A stretch of DNA of 64,000 nt. It comes from Methanocaldococcus fervens AG86. Lineage in GTDB: Archaea; AGJL01; Methanococci; Methanococcales; Methanocaldococcaceae. Positions 1 to 9,918 of this stretch are shown here, in pieces. Location: contig NC_013156.1 in NCBI RefSeq assembly GCF_000023985.1, forward strand, positions 918,363 through 982,362, read 5' to 3'. The stretch's first letter is position 1. Every line of letters begins with the position of its first letter. Below the pieces are notes generated by a model. It worked only from the letters and a program-made list of their open reading frames with translations, searched no databases and was not told the origin of the DNA. The position numbers and the translations under genes are program-made.

Positions 1-671
1 TAATATTATTAACTCATGTAGATGGGGAGTATGGAAACTTAAATGATGCAAAAAAAGTTGGTAAAATAGCCAAAGAAAGAGGAATCCCATTCTTGTTGAA
101 TTGTGCATATACAGTTGGAAGGATGCCAGTTGATGGAAAGGAAGTTAAAGCTGACTTTATAGTTGCGTCTGGACATAAGAGTATGGCGGCATCGGCTCCA
201 TGCGGTATCTTAGCTTTTAATGAAGAATTTGCAGATAAAATAACAAAAACCTCACAAAGATTCCCAGTTAAAGAGGTTGAGATGCTTGGATGCACAAGTA
301 GAGGGCTACCAATAGTTACCCTAATGGCGAGCTTTCCTCATGTTGTTGAGAGGGTTAAAAGATGGGATGAAGAACTCAAAAAAACAAGGTATGTTGTTGA
401 TGAGCTTGAAAAGATTGGTTTTAAACAATTAGGGATTAAGCCAAAAGAGCATGATTTAATTAAATTTGAAACACCAGTATTGGATGAGATTGCTAAGAAA
501 GATAAGAGGAAGGGCTTTTTCTTCTACGATGAGTTGAAGAAGAGAGGTATTGGAGGAATTAGGGCAGGAGTTACTAAGGAGATCAAGATGAGCGTCTATG
601 GCTTGGAATGGGAGCAGGTTGAATATGTTGTTGATGCAATAAAGGAGATTGTTGAGAAATATGGAGAATAA
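1..671 (+). CDS. pscS: O-phospho-L-seryl-tRNA:Cys-tRNA synthase (SepCysS), 3' part
   Basis: PLP enzyme that converts O-phosphoseryl-tRNA(Cys) to Cys-tRNA(Cys) in methanogens lacking ordinary CysRS. The reading frame is open from position 3 to the stop at 669-671, so the start lies outside the window and about 220 C-terminal residues are visible. The probable PLP lysine sits in the SGHKSMAAS motif, followed by an aminotransferase class V small-domain tail. The match to archaeal SepCysS (MJ1678 in M. jannaschii, from memory) is clear. The next gene is on the opposite strand, and the two ends converge across 14 bp. Confidence 0.9.
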   Translation, partial: ILLTHVDGEYGNLNDAKKVGKIAKERGIPFLLNCAYTVGRMPVDGKEVKADFIVASGHKSMAASAPCGILAFNEEFADKITKTSQRFPVKEVEMLGCTSRGLPIVTLMASFPHVVERVKRWDEELKKTRYVVDELEKIGFKQLGIKPKEHDLIKFETPVLDEIAKKDKRKGFFFYDELKKRGIGGIRAGVTKEIKMSVYGLEWEQVEYVVDAIKEIVEKYGE

Positions 672-685
672 TAAAAAATAAATTT

Positions 686-1828
686 TTATATCTTAAACTC
701 TCCTCTCTCTATTTTCTTCTTTAACTCTTTAGCCAATTTTAAAGCTCTCTTTCTATCTGACTGCCTACATGTTATTGGAATGCCACATATAGAGCCAAGC
801 TTTGTTTTAAACACTCCATAGGGGCAAATATTGCAGACACCGCAACCAAAACAATCCTCAGTTATTTTTATTTTTCCATTCTCTCTTTTTATGGAAAAAG
901 TTGGGCAGTATTTTTCAGCTAAGCACTCTTTACAGTTTTTACACCTATCTAAATTAATTCTTGGTCTTAAATCAACATCTTCCCAGACCTCTGCATAATT
1001 TCCAACGTCTATAATTTCTCTACCAAATATATTAACCAAAGGCAGGGCTATATCTTTATCAAGCTTTTTTAATGCTTCTTTATGCTCATCAACTTTAATT
1101 GGAACTGCCACTGTATTGTAAATCTCTATTCCATTTGACGTTATAAATCCTCCCAAGTAATAAGCATCCATATCCTTCATATCCGCAGAAATCATTAAAT
1201 TTGGCTTCTCTATTGATGACCTTGTTCCAAAACCTAATATAATAGATTCAGCTCCATTTAATAGAGCTTTTTTTCCAATAACATATTTTTCATCTTTAAT
1301 AACCATATTTTCTAATGGGTTAAACATCCCACAGCCAGAGAATGATGCTTCTCCTTTCTTTAAAGGTAATCTATGAAATATGGTTTTAACCTCTCTATTG
1401 GATAAATTTGTTATTGCAGAGTAGTTTTTAAATGCCATTCTTGTTCCAATCATCTTAGCTGTTGGCAAATCATTTATAGTTATTTCATTTTTGTAAATTT
1501 TCCCTTCACTTACTGCTTTTGCCTCTATAACTTTCCCTTTAACTAAATCTTTAAATAAAAATCCTACTTCTCCATAAAATATTGCATCTACTTTGCCTAA
1601 AAATTCATTTGGGCAGATTCCAACAACTCCCTTAACATCATTTAAATAAATCTCCTCCGCCCTCTTAAAGATATCATTAAAAGGTATGTGAAAGATTCCA
1701 GCAGTTCCAGACATTATTCCGCAAGTTGCTGAGGTAACTATATCAACCTCATCTATTTTATCCTCTTCATTGTTCCTAATGTATTTTTTTAATTCGTCTA
1801 TTGTTATTACCTTTAATTCCTTTTCCAC
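686..1828 (-). CDS. Methanogenesis marker 16 metalloprotein (DUF39 family with ferredoxin domain)
   Basis: 380 residues. The first ~285 residues are of the DUF39 type, the family that includes the archaeal homocysteine-synthesis (aspartate-semialdehyde sulfurtransferase) proteins. The last ~95 carry cysteines in a two-[4Fe-4S] ferredoxin arrangement (CKNCKEC, then CFGCGVCNICPYG). That combination fits the methanogenesis marker 16 group. The start is GTG at 1828, preceded by GGTGG. Being next to SepCysS suggests a role in sulfur or cysteine/homocysteine metabolism; this is inference, and the exact reaction is not shown by sequence. Confidence 0.75.
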   Translation of the reverse strand: MEKELKVITIDELKKYIRNNEEDKIDEVDIVTSATCGIMSGTAGIFHIPFNDIFKRAEEIYLNDVKGVVGICPNEFLGKVDAIFYGEVGFLFKDLVKGKVIEAKAVSEGKIYKNEITINDLPTAKMIGTRMAFKNYSAITNLSNREVKTIFHRLPLKKGEASFSGCGMFNPLENMVIKDEKYVIGKKALLNGAESIILGFGTRSSIEKPNLMISADMKDMDAYYLGGFITSNGIEIYNTVAVPIKVDEHKEALKKLDKDIALPLVNIFGREIIDVGNYAEVWEDVDLRPRINLDRCKNCKECLAEKYCPTFSIKRENGKIKITEDCFGCGVCNICPYGVFKTKLGSICGIPITCRQSDRKRALKLAKELKKKIERGEFKI

Positions 1829-1840
1829 AATGCCACCTTT

Positions 1841-2695
1841 TTATCTCCTAACTCTTTTACACATCTCTAACAGCCTTTCTATCCTCTCTTCAGTTGGAGG
1901 GTGTGTTGAAAACAACTTCATAATAAAATCTCCTTTAAATGGATTTACTATAAACATGTGTGCTGTTGCAGGATTTCCTTTTTCTAATGGATACATCTCA
2001 ACTCCCTTCTCCAACTTAGCCAATGCATTAGCCAACCACAATGGGTGGGTTAGCTTAGCCCCTTCTTCATCAGCATAAAACTCTCTCTGCCTTGAAATTG
2101 CAAATTGTATTAACGTAGCGGCAATTGGGGCCAATATCAGCAACAAAATTGTTCCAATCAACTCCAAAGGATTGCTATCCTCATCTCTTGCAACAAAGAA
2201 AATTCCTCCCCAATACAGCATCCATTCGGCAATATATATTATAGCTCCAGCCAATGTTGCCACTATGGTGCTTATTAAAATATCCCTATGCTTTATATGT
2301 GCTATTTCATGCCCAATAACCCCTTCTAACTCTTCTGGAGATAACAGCTTTAATATTCCCTCAGTTACAGCTACAACAGCGTTTTTAGGATTTCTTCCGG
2401 TAGCAAAGGCATTTGGTGTCATTGTAGGAACTATAGCCACTTTTGGTTTTGGCAATCCTGCTTTTCTTGCAACTCTCTCAACAATTTGATGGAGCCATGG
2501 CATTTCATGCTCATCTAAAATTCTTGCGTTGTAACTCATCAAAACAAATTTATCACTAAAGTAATAGGCTATGATATTTGGAATTAAAGCTAATATTATA
2601 GCCATCAATGGATGAATATGCAGTAAAATACATATTACATAAATCAGCCCTACCAAAAGTGCCATTAGTATATAAGTTTTTATTTGGTTCATCAT
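1841..2695 (-). CDS. htpX: Protease HtpX homolog (membrane M48 zinc metalloprotease)
   Basis: Membrane-embedded zinc endopeptidase for quality control of membrane proteins. Two hydrophobic segments lie at the N-terminus, then the zinc motif [11 protein letters not shown] (HExxH), two more membrane segments near residues 145-190, and the downstream glutamate zinc ligand in the FYADEEGA motif. Length (~284) is usual for the family. ATG at 2695 is preferred over ATG at 2701 because GAGGGA lies at better spacing; either is possible. It sits 12 bp behind the marker-16 gene on the same strand and may be co-transcribed with it. Confidence 0.92.
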   Translation of the reverse strand: MMNQIKTYILMALLVGLIYVICILLHIHPLMAIILALIPNIIAYYFSDKFVLMSYNARILDEHEMPWLHQIVERVARKAGLPKPKVAIVPTMTPNAFATGRNPKNAVVAVTEGILKLLSPEELEGVIGHEIAHIKHRDILISTIVATLAGAIIYIAEWMLYWGGIFFVARDEDSNPLELIGTILLLILAPIAATLIQFAISRQREFYADEEGAKLTHPLWLANALAKLEKGVEMYPLEKGNPATAHMFIVNPFKGDFIMKLFSTHPPTEERIERLLEMCKRVRR

Positions 2696-2780
2696 GACCA
2701 TTCCCTCTTTAATTATATCTCATAATCAAAATAAATGTAAATATAGGAAGTTTAAATAAATTATGCTCCTATAAATCCAT

Positions 2781-3392
2781 TTATTTTTCCCATTTTTTTA
2801 TCAATCTTTTTAATTCTTCTCTAAATTGCTTATCTTCAAATATCTTTTTTAGTATCCTCTCCCTATCTTTTTGATTCGGAACTGTTTCTTTCAAAAACTC
2901 CCTCATACATGCCATAATATCAATATCACTTGATTTCAAATAGTTTTCAACAAAAATTCTTATATGCTTAGCCATTAAAGGACTTTTTCCTTTTGTATAT
3001 ATACTAAATATTACCTCATCAACTTCTGTATATGCAGGAATTATAAAATTAACTCCCTCCACCTTTGTTGAAGAATTCACAAATTTATTCAACTCTTTAG
3101 CTAATTTGACTATCCTTTTATTAACCTCATCATTTATGGCTGTTATTATAAAATCATAATTTTCTATTATATTTTTTAACTCTTCATCACTCAGCTTATT
3201 TACATCAATTTCAATTAGATTTAAGTTTTTATTGCTCTCTTTTAATTTCTTTATTTCTTCGTCAAACTCTTTAGAATAGATATCAACAGCCCCCCCACTC
3301 TTCAATATTTTTTTAGCCCTCCTTTTTCCTACATTTCCACAACCAAATATAGCTATTTTTTTCCCTTCAAAAGATAATAAAACTGGAAGCAA
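2781..3392 (-). CDS. Precorrin-2 dehydrogenase / siroheme synthase N-terminal type protein
   Basis: 203 residues with an NAD-binding Rossmann motif at the start (FGCGNVGKRRA) and the overall form of the CysG N-terminal (Met8p/SirC) family. These enzymes oxidise precorrin-2 to sirohydrochlorin on the route to siroheme or F430/cobamides. The start is TTG at 3392, with GGAGGGAT upstream and no better ATG. There is no fused methyltransferase domain, as is normal for archaeal versions. In many methanogens the gene is next to hemA; here hemA is absent from the neighbourhood. Confidence 0.85.
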   Translation of the reverse strand: MLPVLLSFEGKKIAIFGCGNVGKRRAKKILKSGGAVDIYSKEFDEEIKKLKESNKNLNLIEIDVNKLSDEELKNIIENYDFIITAINDEVNKRIVKLAKELNKFVNSSTKVEGVNFIIPAYTEVDEVIFSIYTKGKSPLMAKHIRIFVENYLKSSDIDIMACMREFLKETVPNQKDRERILKKIFEDKQFREELKRLIKKWEK

Positions 3393-3443
3393 ACTAATCC
3401 CTCCTATTAAAAACTTAGTTAAAGAAAATAAAAATCTATTTTC

Positions 3444-3767
3444 TTAGTATTTTCTTAGATAGATATAAACATTATATTCCTTCCCATTTTCCCCTACAGC
3501 GATAGTTTTTTCTCTAATGTAATAAACATCTAAATCCTCATACTCATCAAATACTTCCAACTCTTTATCTGTAATCCCCAATAATATAATGCCGTCAATA
3601 TAACTCCCTTCTTTTTTCTTAGCTCCATAGTAGCCAATAGTTTTATCAAAAAACTTTTCGTAATTATAAACCCTTCCTTTAATCATATTTGGAATTCTAT
3701 TTATTAACTCCAACAACCTCTCTTTTTTCATCAACTCTCCGTAGGCAAATACATTATATTTCTTCAT
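3444..3767 (-). CDS. Gamma-glutamylcyclotransferase-fold (GGCT/AIG2-like) protein
   Basis: About 107 residues. The N-terminal VFAYGELMKKERL corresponds to the YGSLM substrate-loop motif of GGCT-like proteins, and the DEYEDLD region carries acidic residues where the catalytic glutamate is expected. The substrate is unknown. Start ATG at 3767 is chosen because GGAGGGAT lies 9-10 nt upstream; the longer frame to 3806 would run deeper into tgtA. The chosen start still overlaps the tgtA stop by 14 bp, suggesting translational coupling in one operon. Confidence 0.75.
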   Translation of the reverse strand: MKKYNVFAYGELMKKERLLELINRIPNMIKGRVYNYEKFFDKTIGYYGAKKKEGSYIDGIILLGITDKELEVFDEYEDLDVYYIREKTIAVGENGKEYNVYIYLRKY

Positions 3768-5730
3768 ATTTTTTAATCCCTCCTCTAACCTTAACAGCCA
3801 AACCATAATTAAATTCTCTCAACTCAATACCATTTAAAATTGTTGTCCCATAAGCTAAAAGCTCATCATCCTCATTAACGACTAAAACCTCTTCATAAGG
3901 TCTTAACTCCCCATCACAATCAACAACAAATTTAGCAAAAACATTTCTTCCCTCTCTCGCAAATGCTTCAGCTTCTTTATTAACAACAACCCTATATTTT
4001 GGGAAAGGAATCTTTTCCCACAATAACTTAGCTCCTTTTTCAGAAGGTATTAACATGTTATCGTTACTTCTAACTGAAAACAAAATATTTCCATTTTCAT
4101 CTAAAACTTGCCTTAATCTACCTGTAGTTTTACTTCTAACAACCTTTATCTTATCCATTAGCTCATCATCTATTATATCAAAGCCATATTGGTACTGCAA
4201 CATCTTTCTAATCCTTAAAGCATCAGCATCAATTTTTTTATTTGCAGAGAAGTAATTTATGTAGTAATTGTATGTCATTATATCCAATATGTTATCTTCT
4301 CCAATTTTTTTCTTTAACCAATTAACAAATTCATCGATAAACTCGTTGTTCATCTCTTTTTCATGGTCAAAGAGTTCTGGAACTTCATGCTGAGATAACG
4401 GGTAGACAGTGTCTATATAGTATGGGATAAATCCAAAAACAGGGTCTTTAATTAAAATATCAACGTCTGTTTCTACCACATTTAAATTCTCATGATATGG
4501 TTTTTCTATAGAGCTTGAGACAGTTGTAATATAAACCTTTTCATATTTTATTCTCTTTAATCTCTTCTTATGCCTCAAAACCTCTGGTCTAAACATTGAT
4601 TCAACTCCACTATAAAAGAAGGCAGATTTTTTTGTTACAGGGTCGAATTTTTCGATATAATCCATATATTTCCTTAAAACTCTGTAACCCTCTAAAAGCT
4701 TAGGATGGCATCTACACCTCTCCTCAACCAACTCCCATAAACTTCCATCTCTTATTGCCTGCTTTATCCTATTTATCTCTTCAAAAGTTACATATAAATT
4801 GTGTTCTGCCAATAACCTTTCTCTATCTTTTTTATTTAAACTTGCCAATTCTTTTGGAGTGTATTCTGAACAAACAGGGCATGAACATGGAAATGCCTTT
4901 AAATCTTTGAGCTCATCTAAATGCAAAGTTCCTCTTTCAGTTAAATACCTATCATCTTTAGCATACAATGCATAAGCCGCAGAGTCAAATAAATCACAGC
5001 CTAAAGCAACAGCTAAGGCAAATAGCATTGGATGACCACAGCCAAATAAATGCACAGGCTTGTTTGTTGGTAGATACATCTTTGAGTTTATTATAATCTC
5101 AGCAACATCCTTGTATCTATATTGCTCCATCAATGGAACAACCGCCCCAATTGGATAGATATCAAAGCCCAACTTAGCCATCTCTTTAGCAGACTTCTGC
5201 CTCAAATCCAAATAAGTTGATCCCTGAATAGTTCCATTTAACAATAATTTAAATCCTCTCTCCTTTTTTAATTCTATTGATGCCTTAGCCCTCCTTAAAG
5301 TTTCTTCCAAATCTTTCTCAGCCTTCTCTCTATCAACATCTGGTGGTGTTGGGATATCTAAGATGGTTCCAACGTCAACCCCAATTCTTTCCTGAAATTC
5401 TATAATTTCTAATGGCTTAACGTCAATATCTCCATAAACTCCCAACTGAAAAGAACCGCTATCTGTGACGATTACCTTATCAAATCCAATTAATTTGTGG
5501 ATTCCCTTTTCTTCAGCAATTTCCCTCAAATGCTTTGTTTTGTAGGTTATGTAGGAGTTTGTAATAATAACATCAGCCAACTTATTTATTAAATCCATTG
5601 AAACAATTTGCTTTTTTTGATTTGGATGTATAACAGGCATTATTGTTGGTGTTTCAATTTTCTTTCCGTTTATATTTAAAATTCCTATCCTTCCCATGGC
5701 ATCTCTATGCTTTATCTCAAAGGTCATCAT
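3754..5730 (-). CDS. tgtA: tRNA-guanine(15) transglycosylase (archaeosine synthesis)
   Basis: Inserts preQ0 at G15 of archaeal tRNA, the first tRNA-level step of archaeosine formation. At 658 residues it has the full archaeal architecture: a TGT barrel with the DSGSFQ catalytic aspartate motif, a zinc site including CSCPVC, C-terminal domains with an acidic middle, and a PUA RNA-binding domain at the end. GGGAGGATAAAC precedes two adjacent ATGs (5730 and 5727); either could start. The homolog in M. jannaschii is MJ0436 (from memory), which keeps company with Trm14 as here. Confidence 0.95.
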   Translation of the reverse strand: MMTFEIKHRDAMGRIGILNINGKKIETPTIMPVIHPNQKKQIVSMDLINKLADVIITNSYITYKTKHLREIAEEKGIHKLIGFDKVIVTDSGSFQLGVYGDIDVKPLEIIEFQERIGVDVGTILDIPTPPDVDREKAEKDLEETLRRAKASIELKKERGFKLLLNGTIQGSTYLDLRQKSAKEMAKLGFDIYPIGAVVPLMEQYRYKDVAEIIINSKMYLPTNKPVHLFGCGHPMLFALAVALGCDLFDSAAYALYAKDDRYLTERGTLHLDELKDLKAFPCSCPVCSEYTPKELASLNKKDRERLLAEHNLYVTFEEINRIKQAIRDGSLWELVEERCRCHPKLLEGYRVLRKYMDYIEKFDPVTKKSAFFYSGVESMFRPEVLRHKKRLKRIKYEKVYITTVSSSIEKPYHENLNVVETDVDILIKDPVFGFIPYYIDTVYPLSQHEVPELFDHEKEMNNEFIDEFVNWLKKKIGEDNILDIMTYNYYINYFSANKKIDADALRIRKMLQYQYGFDIIDDELMDKIKVVRSKTTGRLRQVLDENGNILFSVRSNDNMLIPSEKGAKLLWEKIPFPKYRVVVNKEAEAFAREGRNVFAKFVVDCDGELRPYEEVLVVNEDDELLAYGTTILNGIELREFNYGLAVKVRGGIKKYEEI

Positions 5731-5821
5731 GTTTATCCTCCCAATGAATGTTTTAATTTTTATTAAAATTAAAAACTAAAAAAGCTTTAAAATCTAATAT
5801 TATAGCTAAAGTCAAAATTTA

Positions 5822-6061
5822 TTATTCATCCATTCTTTGTGTTCTTCTGACTGTGAAGGCAAATAAAGCTGGCAAAATAGCTCCTCCCAATATTGCCTCT
5901 GTTAAAGCTACATCTGGAGCTAATAACGCATAGTATAGATAAGCTATGCACAAACCTGAAAAGCCAGATAATATAACACACTTAATTAAATCTTTTTGTA
6001 ATAGGGCTGCTAAACTTGATAACAGTGTCATTATTATAACTATGTAGTGTATAACCTCCAT
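5822..6061 (-). CDS. Small membrane protein, MbhD/MrpB-like (DUF4040 type)
   Basis: 79 residues from ATG 6061 (AGGTGAGTATA upstream; the GTG at 6070 is inside that ribosome site). It has two to three membrane segments and a central motif APDVALTEAILGGAI, characteristic of the small subunit domain shared by Mrp antiporters and membrane-bound hydrogenases (MbhD, EhbD). It stands alone, away from any hydrogenase operon in this window, so its complex is not shown. Low charge and a short soluble tail fit an integral membrane subunit. Confidence 0.65.
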   Translation of the reverse strand: MEVIHYIVIIMTLLSSLAALLQKDLIKCVILSGFSGLCIAYLYYALLAPDVALTEAILGGAILPALFAFTVRRTQRMDE

Positions 6062-6134
6062 TATACTCACCTTAAAACATTCATTATAAAATAGATTATT
6101 ACAAGCAAATATAAAAAACTATGTAAGGGATAGT

Positions 6135-7280
6135 ATGGACTATTATGTTACTTTATCTCCGGGACTTGAAAACATATCAAAAAATGAGATTGAATTTTTT
6201 GGAGGAAAAATTAAAGAAATTAGAGAAAATAAGGGAAGGATATTTTTTAGTGGGGATTTAGAGCTAATTCCTAAGATTAACTATCTATCGAGGACTATAG
6301 AGCGAATGAATATTTTATTACATAAAGAGGAGATTCCAAATATATCATTAGAGGATATTTACGAGAGAGTTTATAGTATTGACTGGACAGAGTGGATAAA
6401 TGAAAATCAATCATTTGCCATTAGACCGTTAAGGGCTGGAGAGCATAACTTTACATCAATAGACATTGGGAGGGTTGCTGGGGAGGCGGTAATAAAGTCG
6501 TATCAAAAAGACAAAAATGTTAGGCTTAAAGTTAATTTAGATGAGCCTGATGTAATTGTTAGAGTTGAGGTTATATTTGACGAATTAATTGTTGGAATAG
6601 ATACAACTGGAGATGTTGCTTTAGATAAAAGAGGATATAGAGTTTTTAACCACCCAGCCCATATAAATGCCACTATCGCATCCTCTTTAATTTATTTAAG
6701 CGATTGGAAGGATGATGAGCTCTTTTTAGACCCCATGTGTGGAAGTGGGACTATTCCAATAGAAGGAGCTTTAATTAAGAGAAATGTTCCACCAGGAAAG
6801 TTTAGAGAGAAGAAGTGTGGTTTTAAATTTGTTGATATTTTTGGTTATGAGCTCTTAAATAAAATAAAAGAAGATATTGTTGAAAATAAAAATAAATACA
6901 ACATAATTGGATTGGATAGAAATCAAAAATATTTGGATGGAGCTGAAGAGAATGCCAAAAATGCTGAGGTTTTAGACACAATAAAATTTATTCATGGAGA
7001 TGCTACAAAATTGCATGAGGTATTTGATAGCGTTGATGTTATTGTGGTAAATCCCCCTTATGGCATAAGGATGGGGAGCAAAAGGGCTGTAAAAAAACTA
7101 TATAATGAATTCTTATCTTCAGCAAAAAAGATTATGCACGGCTCTTCTCGTCTAATAGCCATAACTGCTGAAGATAAAATGTTTAAAGAGGCTATAATAA
7201 AAAATAATCTTGAAATTAAAGATGAATTTAACGTTATGTTTGGGGGTTTAATGACAAAAGTGTTTTATCTAACCTTATGA
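6135..7280 (+). CDS. trm14: tRNA (guanine(6)-N2)-methyltransferase Trm14
   Basis: 381 residues: an N-terminal ferredoxin-like/THUMP RNA-binding region (about residues 1-155) and a C-terminal Rossmann methyltransferase. SAM motif I is DPMCGSGTIP near residue 198 and the catalytic NPPYG near residue 300. The architecture and resemblance to MJ0438 point to m2G6 formation in tRNA. ATG at 6135 is preceded by AAGGGATAGT. It diverges from the MbhD-like gene across a short AT-rich gap that must hold both promoters. Confidence 0.9.
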   Translation: MDYYVTLSPGLENISKNEIEFFGGKIKEIRENKGRIFFSGDLELIPKINYLSRTIERMNILLHKEEIPNISLEDIYERVYSIDWTEWINENQSFAIRPLRAGEHNFTSIDIGRVAGEAVIKSYQKDKNVRLKVNLDEPDVIVRVEVIFDELIVGIDTTGDVALDKRGYRVFNHPAHINATIASSLIYLSDWKDDELFLDPMCGSGTIPIEGALIKRNVPPGKFREKKCGFKFVDIFGYELLNKIKEDIVENKNKYNIIGLDRNQKYLDGAEENAKNAEVLDTIKFIHGDATKLHEVFDSVDVIVVNPPYGIRMGSKRAVKKLYNEFLSSAKKIMHGSSRLIAITAEDKMFKEAIIKNNLEIKDEFNVMFGGLMTKVFYLTL

Positions 7281-7350
7281 CCATAGGGCTCCGCCCTATT
7301 GGTATACCCGGGATACATTAAGGAGGGGCTAAAGCCCCTCATAATGTCTC
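7281..7350. repeat. GC-rich double hairpin after trm14
   Basis: Two stem-loops follow the trm14 stop in otherwise AT-rich DNA. The first, 7283-7299, pairs ATAGGGC with GCCCTAT around a TCC loop. The second, 7315-7347, pairs ACATTA with TAATGT and GAGGGGCT with AGCCCCTC. A relative of the first motif recurs at 11477-11504. They could be a terminator, a structured RNA or a dispersed repeat. Their GC content is notable because structured RNAs in hyperthermophiles are GC-rich. Confidence 0.6.
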
Positions 7351-7408
7351 TCTTGTAGTTAAAAACTTTTAAAGTTCAATAACATATTTTATAAAAATAT
7401 TGAGGGAA

Positions 7409-8215
7409 ATGATGATTGAAGAAATAAAAACTTTTATCTACAAATATTATATTGAACCAGCTGAAAAAGGAACTGGATATAATTTAATTCAGGAAATAAC
7501 CTATGGAATTATATTGGCCTTAGCTTTATATTTATTTTATAAGGCTTTAAGAAAGCTAAACATAAATATTGATGAAAAGTTTGCGATTCCAGGTATTGTT
7601 TTTACGGTTTTAATTGCTTTAATGAGGGCTTTGGTTGATTGTGGCCATATAGAAAGAAGTTTTTTAACAATAACTCCAGGAATTGTATTTTTAGTTGGTG
7701 GATTTTTTATAATAACTATTTTAATTACTGGAATAATTTTTAAAAAGGATTATTATAAAGTATCTGCAGTTATTGGACTGACTCCACTGCTTTATTTTTT
7801 ATACATATTTTTAAAGCACTTAGTTTATTTAGAAGCGGCCATATACGTTGGTATTTTAGTTGGGATATTTTATTGTTTAGCTAAATTTTTAGATAAAAAA
7901 TTAAAATTAAATATTCTACAGTCAAAGATTGATAGTTATGTTTTAATTGGGCAATTAATAGATGCCTCTGCAACAACTGTTGGAATAGGCATCTACAGCT
8001 ACTGGGAGCAACATCCAATCCCAAGATTTTTAATGGAGACTTTTGGAGTTTATTCATTCATACCTTTTAAGCTCTTAGTGGTTTTATTAGTTCTCTATAT
8101 TTTAAATAGGGAGATTGAAGATGAAAATATAAAAAATATTATAAAGCTCTGCATAATGGCTCTTGGATTAGCTCCAGGACTTAGGAATTTATTCAGGACG
8201 ATAATGGGTGTTTAA
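7409..8215 (+). CDS. DUF63 family membrane protein
   Basis: About 268 residues with seven or eight predicted membrane segments and an N-terminal signature ([17 protein letters not shown]) typical of the euryarchaeal DUF63 family; no function is known to me. ATG at 7409 or 7412 fits the GAGGG just upstream; a TTG at 7400 is less likely. The gene's last ~26 bp (8191-8216) are repeated imperfectly at 8397-8422, after a hairpin element. Confidence 0.75.
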   Translation: MMIEEIKTFIYKYYIEPAEKGTGYNLIQEITYGIILALALYLFYKALRKLNINIDEKFAIPGIVFTVLIALMRALVDCGHIERSFLTITPGIVFLVGGFFIITILITGIIFKKDYYKVSAVIGLTPLLYFLYIFLKHLVYLEAAIYVGILVGIFYCLAKFLDKKLKLNILQSKIDSYVLIGQLIDASATTVGIGIYSYWEQHPIPRFLMETFGVYSFIPFKLLVVLLVLYILNREIEDENIKNIIKLCIMALGLAPGLRNLFRTIMGV

Positions 8216-8462
8216 ATATGACTATTTAATTTTATTTAATTAATTTTGGTGAAGCTTTTTCTAAAAGGTCAGCAGAGATATTCCTTTGATACTAAATAAT
8301 GGCAATTGCTAAAGTAGTTAAATAAATTTGTAAATTTACACCTCCGAGCGTAGCGAGGAGGTGTTAGGTTTTGATGAGCCTTTTAATAAAAGGTTCATTT
8401 AGAACAATAATGGAGGTTTAAAATTAAGGTTATTCGATTCTAATCATTAATTGGGTGTTTAA
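8216..8462. repeat. Intergenic repeat cluster with hairpins and a duplicated gene end
   Basis: No gene is seen in this 247-bp gap. It holds a degenerate hairpin at 8251-8270 (GAAGCTTTT, loop, AAAAGGTC); a CCTCC/GGAGG inverted motif at 8341-8361 enclosing GAGCGTAGCGA; and a good hairpin at 8374-8398 (ATGAGCCTTTT, loop AAT, AAAAGGTTCAT). Starting at 8397, a 26-bp stretch matches the end of the upstream DUF63 gene at 21 of 26 positions. The 8374 hairpin belongs to the same family as those at 23702 and 33315. Confidence 0.7.
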
Positions 8463-9248
8463 ATGGAATTTATCTTATTTCTCCCTTTACTTATAATTGT
8501 TGGATTTGTTATTGGAATATTAGGAAGTTTATTAGGCGTTGGAGGGGGTTTTTTAGTAGCTCCAATTTTAACGTTTATTTTTGATTATTTTGGAATTCCT
8601 AACGGTGTGAAATTTGCAGTTGGCACCTCTTTATTGGTTGTGTTTATAAATTCAATAATATCTATTTTTAGACATGCAAAAATCAAAAACATAGATTGGA
8701 AGGCATCAATAATAATTGGGATTATTAGCTTAATATTTTCCTATATCAGCGGATTTTTGGTAGTGAATTTTATTGACTCAGATGTTTTAAAAAAGATATT
8801 TGGAACATTTTTAATATTAAACGCAATTTATTTGGGAAAATCTCATCATATAGATGAAATTCATGAAACAGAAGATAACTTACCTAAATTTATTATTTGT
8901 GGGGTTATCACAGGATTTTTATCTGGATTGTTTGGTATTGGAGGAGGAATAGTTGTTATTCCAATATTAACATTGTTTAAATATCCTGTTAAAAGAATTA
9001 TTGCAATCTCAATTGGTGTTGTTCCCTTAACGTCAATTGGCGGACTTATATCATATTTAACAGCTAATACTGAGGGTTATATTTACAATATAGGTTATGT
9101 CTCAATCCCAATAGCTTTAATTATATCAATTCCTATAATTTACTCTTCAAAAATTGGGGTAATGTTAAATCAAAAAATTTCTCCAAAGTATATAAGGATA
9201 ATGCTAAGTGCCATATTGGGAGTTATAGGATTGTTTATGCTCCTCTAA
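8463..9248 (+). CDS. TSUP/TauE-SafE family membrane transporter
   Basis: 261 residues with about eight membrane segments and the internal duplication typical of the family: the glycine-rich loop GSLLGVGGGFLVAPIL recurs as GLFGIGGGIVVIPIL. The family exports or imports sulfite, sulfonates or other small anions; the substrate here is not evident. ATG at 8463 follows GGGTGTTTAA. The 3' end overlaps the converging hypB gene by 14 bp. I recall the M. jannaschii counterpart as MJ0441, in the same order. Confidence 0.85.
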   Translation: MEFILFLPLLIIVGFVIGILGSLLGVGGGFLVAPILTFIFDYFGIPNGVKFAVGTSLLVVFINSIISIFRHAKIKNIDWKASIIIGIISLIFSYISGFLVVNFIDSDVLKKIFGTFLILNAIYLGKSHHIDEIHETEDNLPKFIICGVITGFLSGLFGIGGGIVVIPILTLFKYPVKRIIAISIGVVPLTSIGGLISYLTANTEGYIYNIGYVSIPIALIISIPIIYSSKIGVMLNQKISPKYIRIMLSAILGVIGLFMLL

Positions 9249-9906
9249 CTTCTTTAATGCTCTTTTCAATAAACTCTAAAACTTTATCAAATCCTTCCAT
9301 TGTCTTTAAGCTTAATAGAATGACTTCTGCGTTTGGATTTATTTTTTTAGCATCGTTCTCCATCTTTTTAACATCAGCTCCAACAGCCTCTGCCAAATCA
9401 ACCTTATTTATTATTATTAAATCCGCTGTTTTCATAATTCCAGGATGTTTTTCTATTGTATCGTCACCTTCAGTCGTTGATACTACAACAATCCTTTTAT
9501 GAGTTCCTAAATCAAAATCTGCAGGGCAGATTAAATTTCCAACATTTTCTACAAACAATAAGTCAATTTCATCTAAGTTTAAATCTTCTAAGGCATGCTC
9601 TACTAAATGAGCGTCTAAATGGCACTCCTTACCTGTGTTTAATGGAACTACCTTAGCCCCATGCTTCTCCATTCTTTCAGCATCAAATTTGGCTATAACA
9701 TCCCCAGCAATACAGCCAATTTTATACTTATCTTTCAAATTATCAATTAACTTTTCAATTAATAACGTTTTACCGCTACCAATAGCCCCCATAAAATCAA
9801 ATGCAACAACGTTGTGTTTATTTAATAATTTTCTATTCTTATCAGCCAATCTTTTATTAGCCTTCAATATATCTTTTGCAATATCTAAAACTCCTACAAT
9901 ATGCAT
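9235..9906 (-). CDS. hypB: Hydrogenase nickel incorporation GTPase HypB
   Basis: 223-residue SIMIBI-class GTPase that helps insert nickel into [NiFe] hydrogenases. Walker A is GAIGSGKT near residue 43, the metal-site region is GKECHLDAHLV, and the G4-type motif is NKVD. The His-rich N-terminal nickel store of some bacterial HypBs is missing, as is usual in methanogens. GGTGATAAT precedes the ATG at 9906. It lies 12 bp after the KH-protein gene on the same strand and may be the last gene of that operon. Confidence 0.93.
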   Translation of the reverse strand: MHIVGVLDIAKDILKANKRLADKNRKLLNKHNVVAFDFMGAIGSGKTLLIEKLIDNLKDKYKIGCIAGDVIAKFDAERMEKHGAKVVPLNTGKECHLDAHLVEHALEDLNLDEIDLLFVENVGNLICPADFDLGTHKRIVVVSTTEGDDTIEKHPGIMKTADLIIINKVDLAEAVGADVKKMENDAKKINPNAEVILLSLKTMEGFDKVLEFIEKSIKEVRGA

Positions 9907-9918
9907 ATTATCACCAAC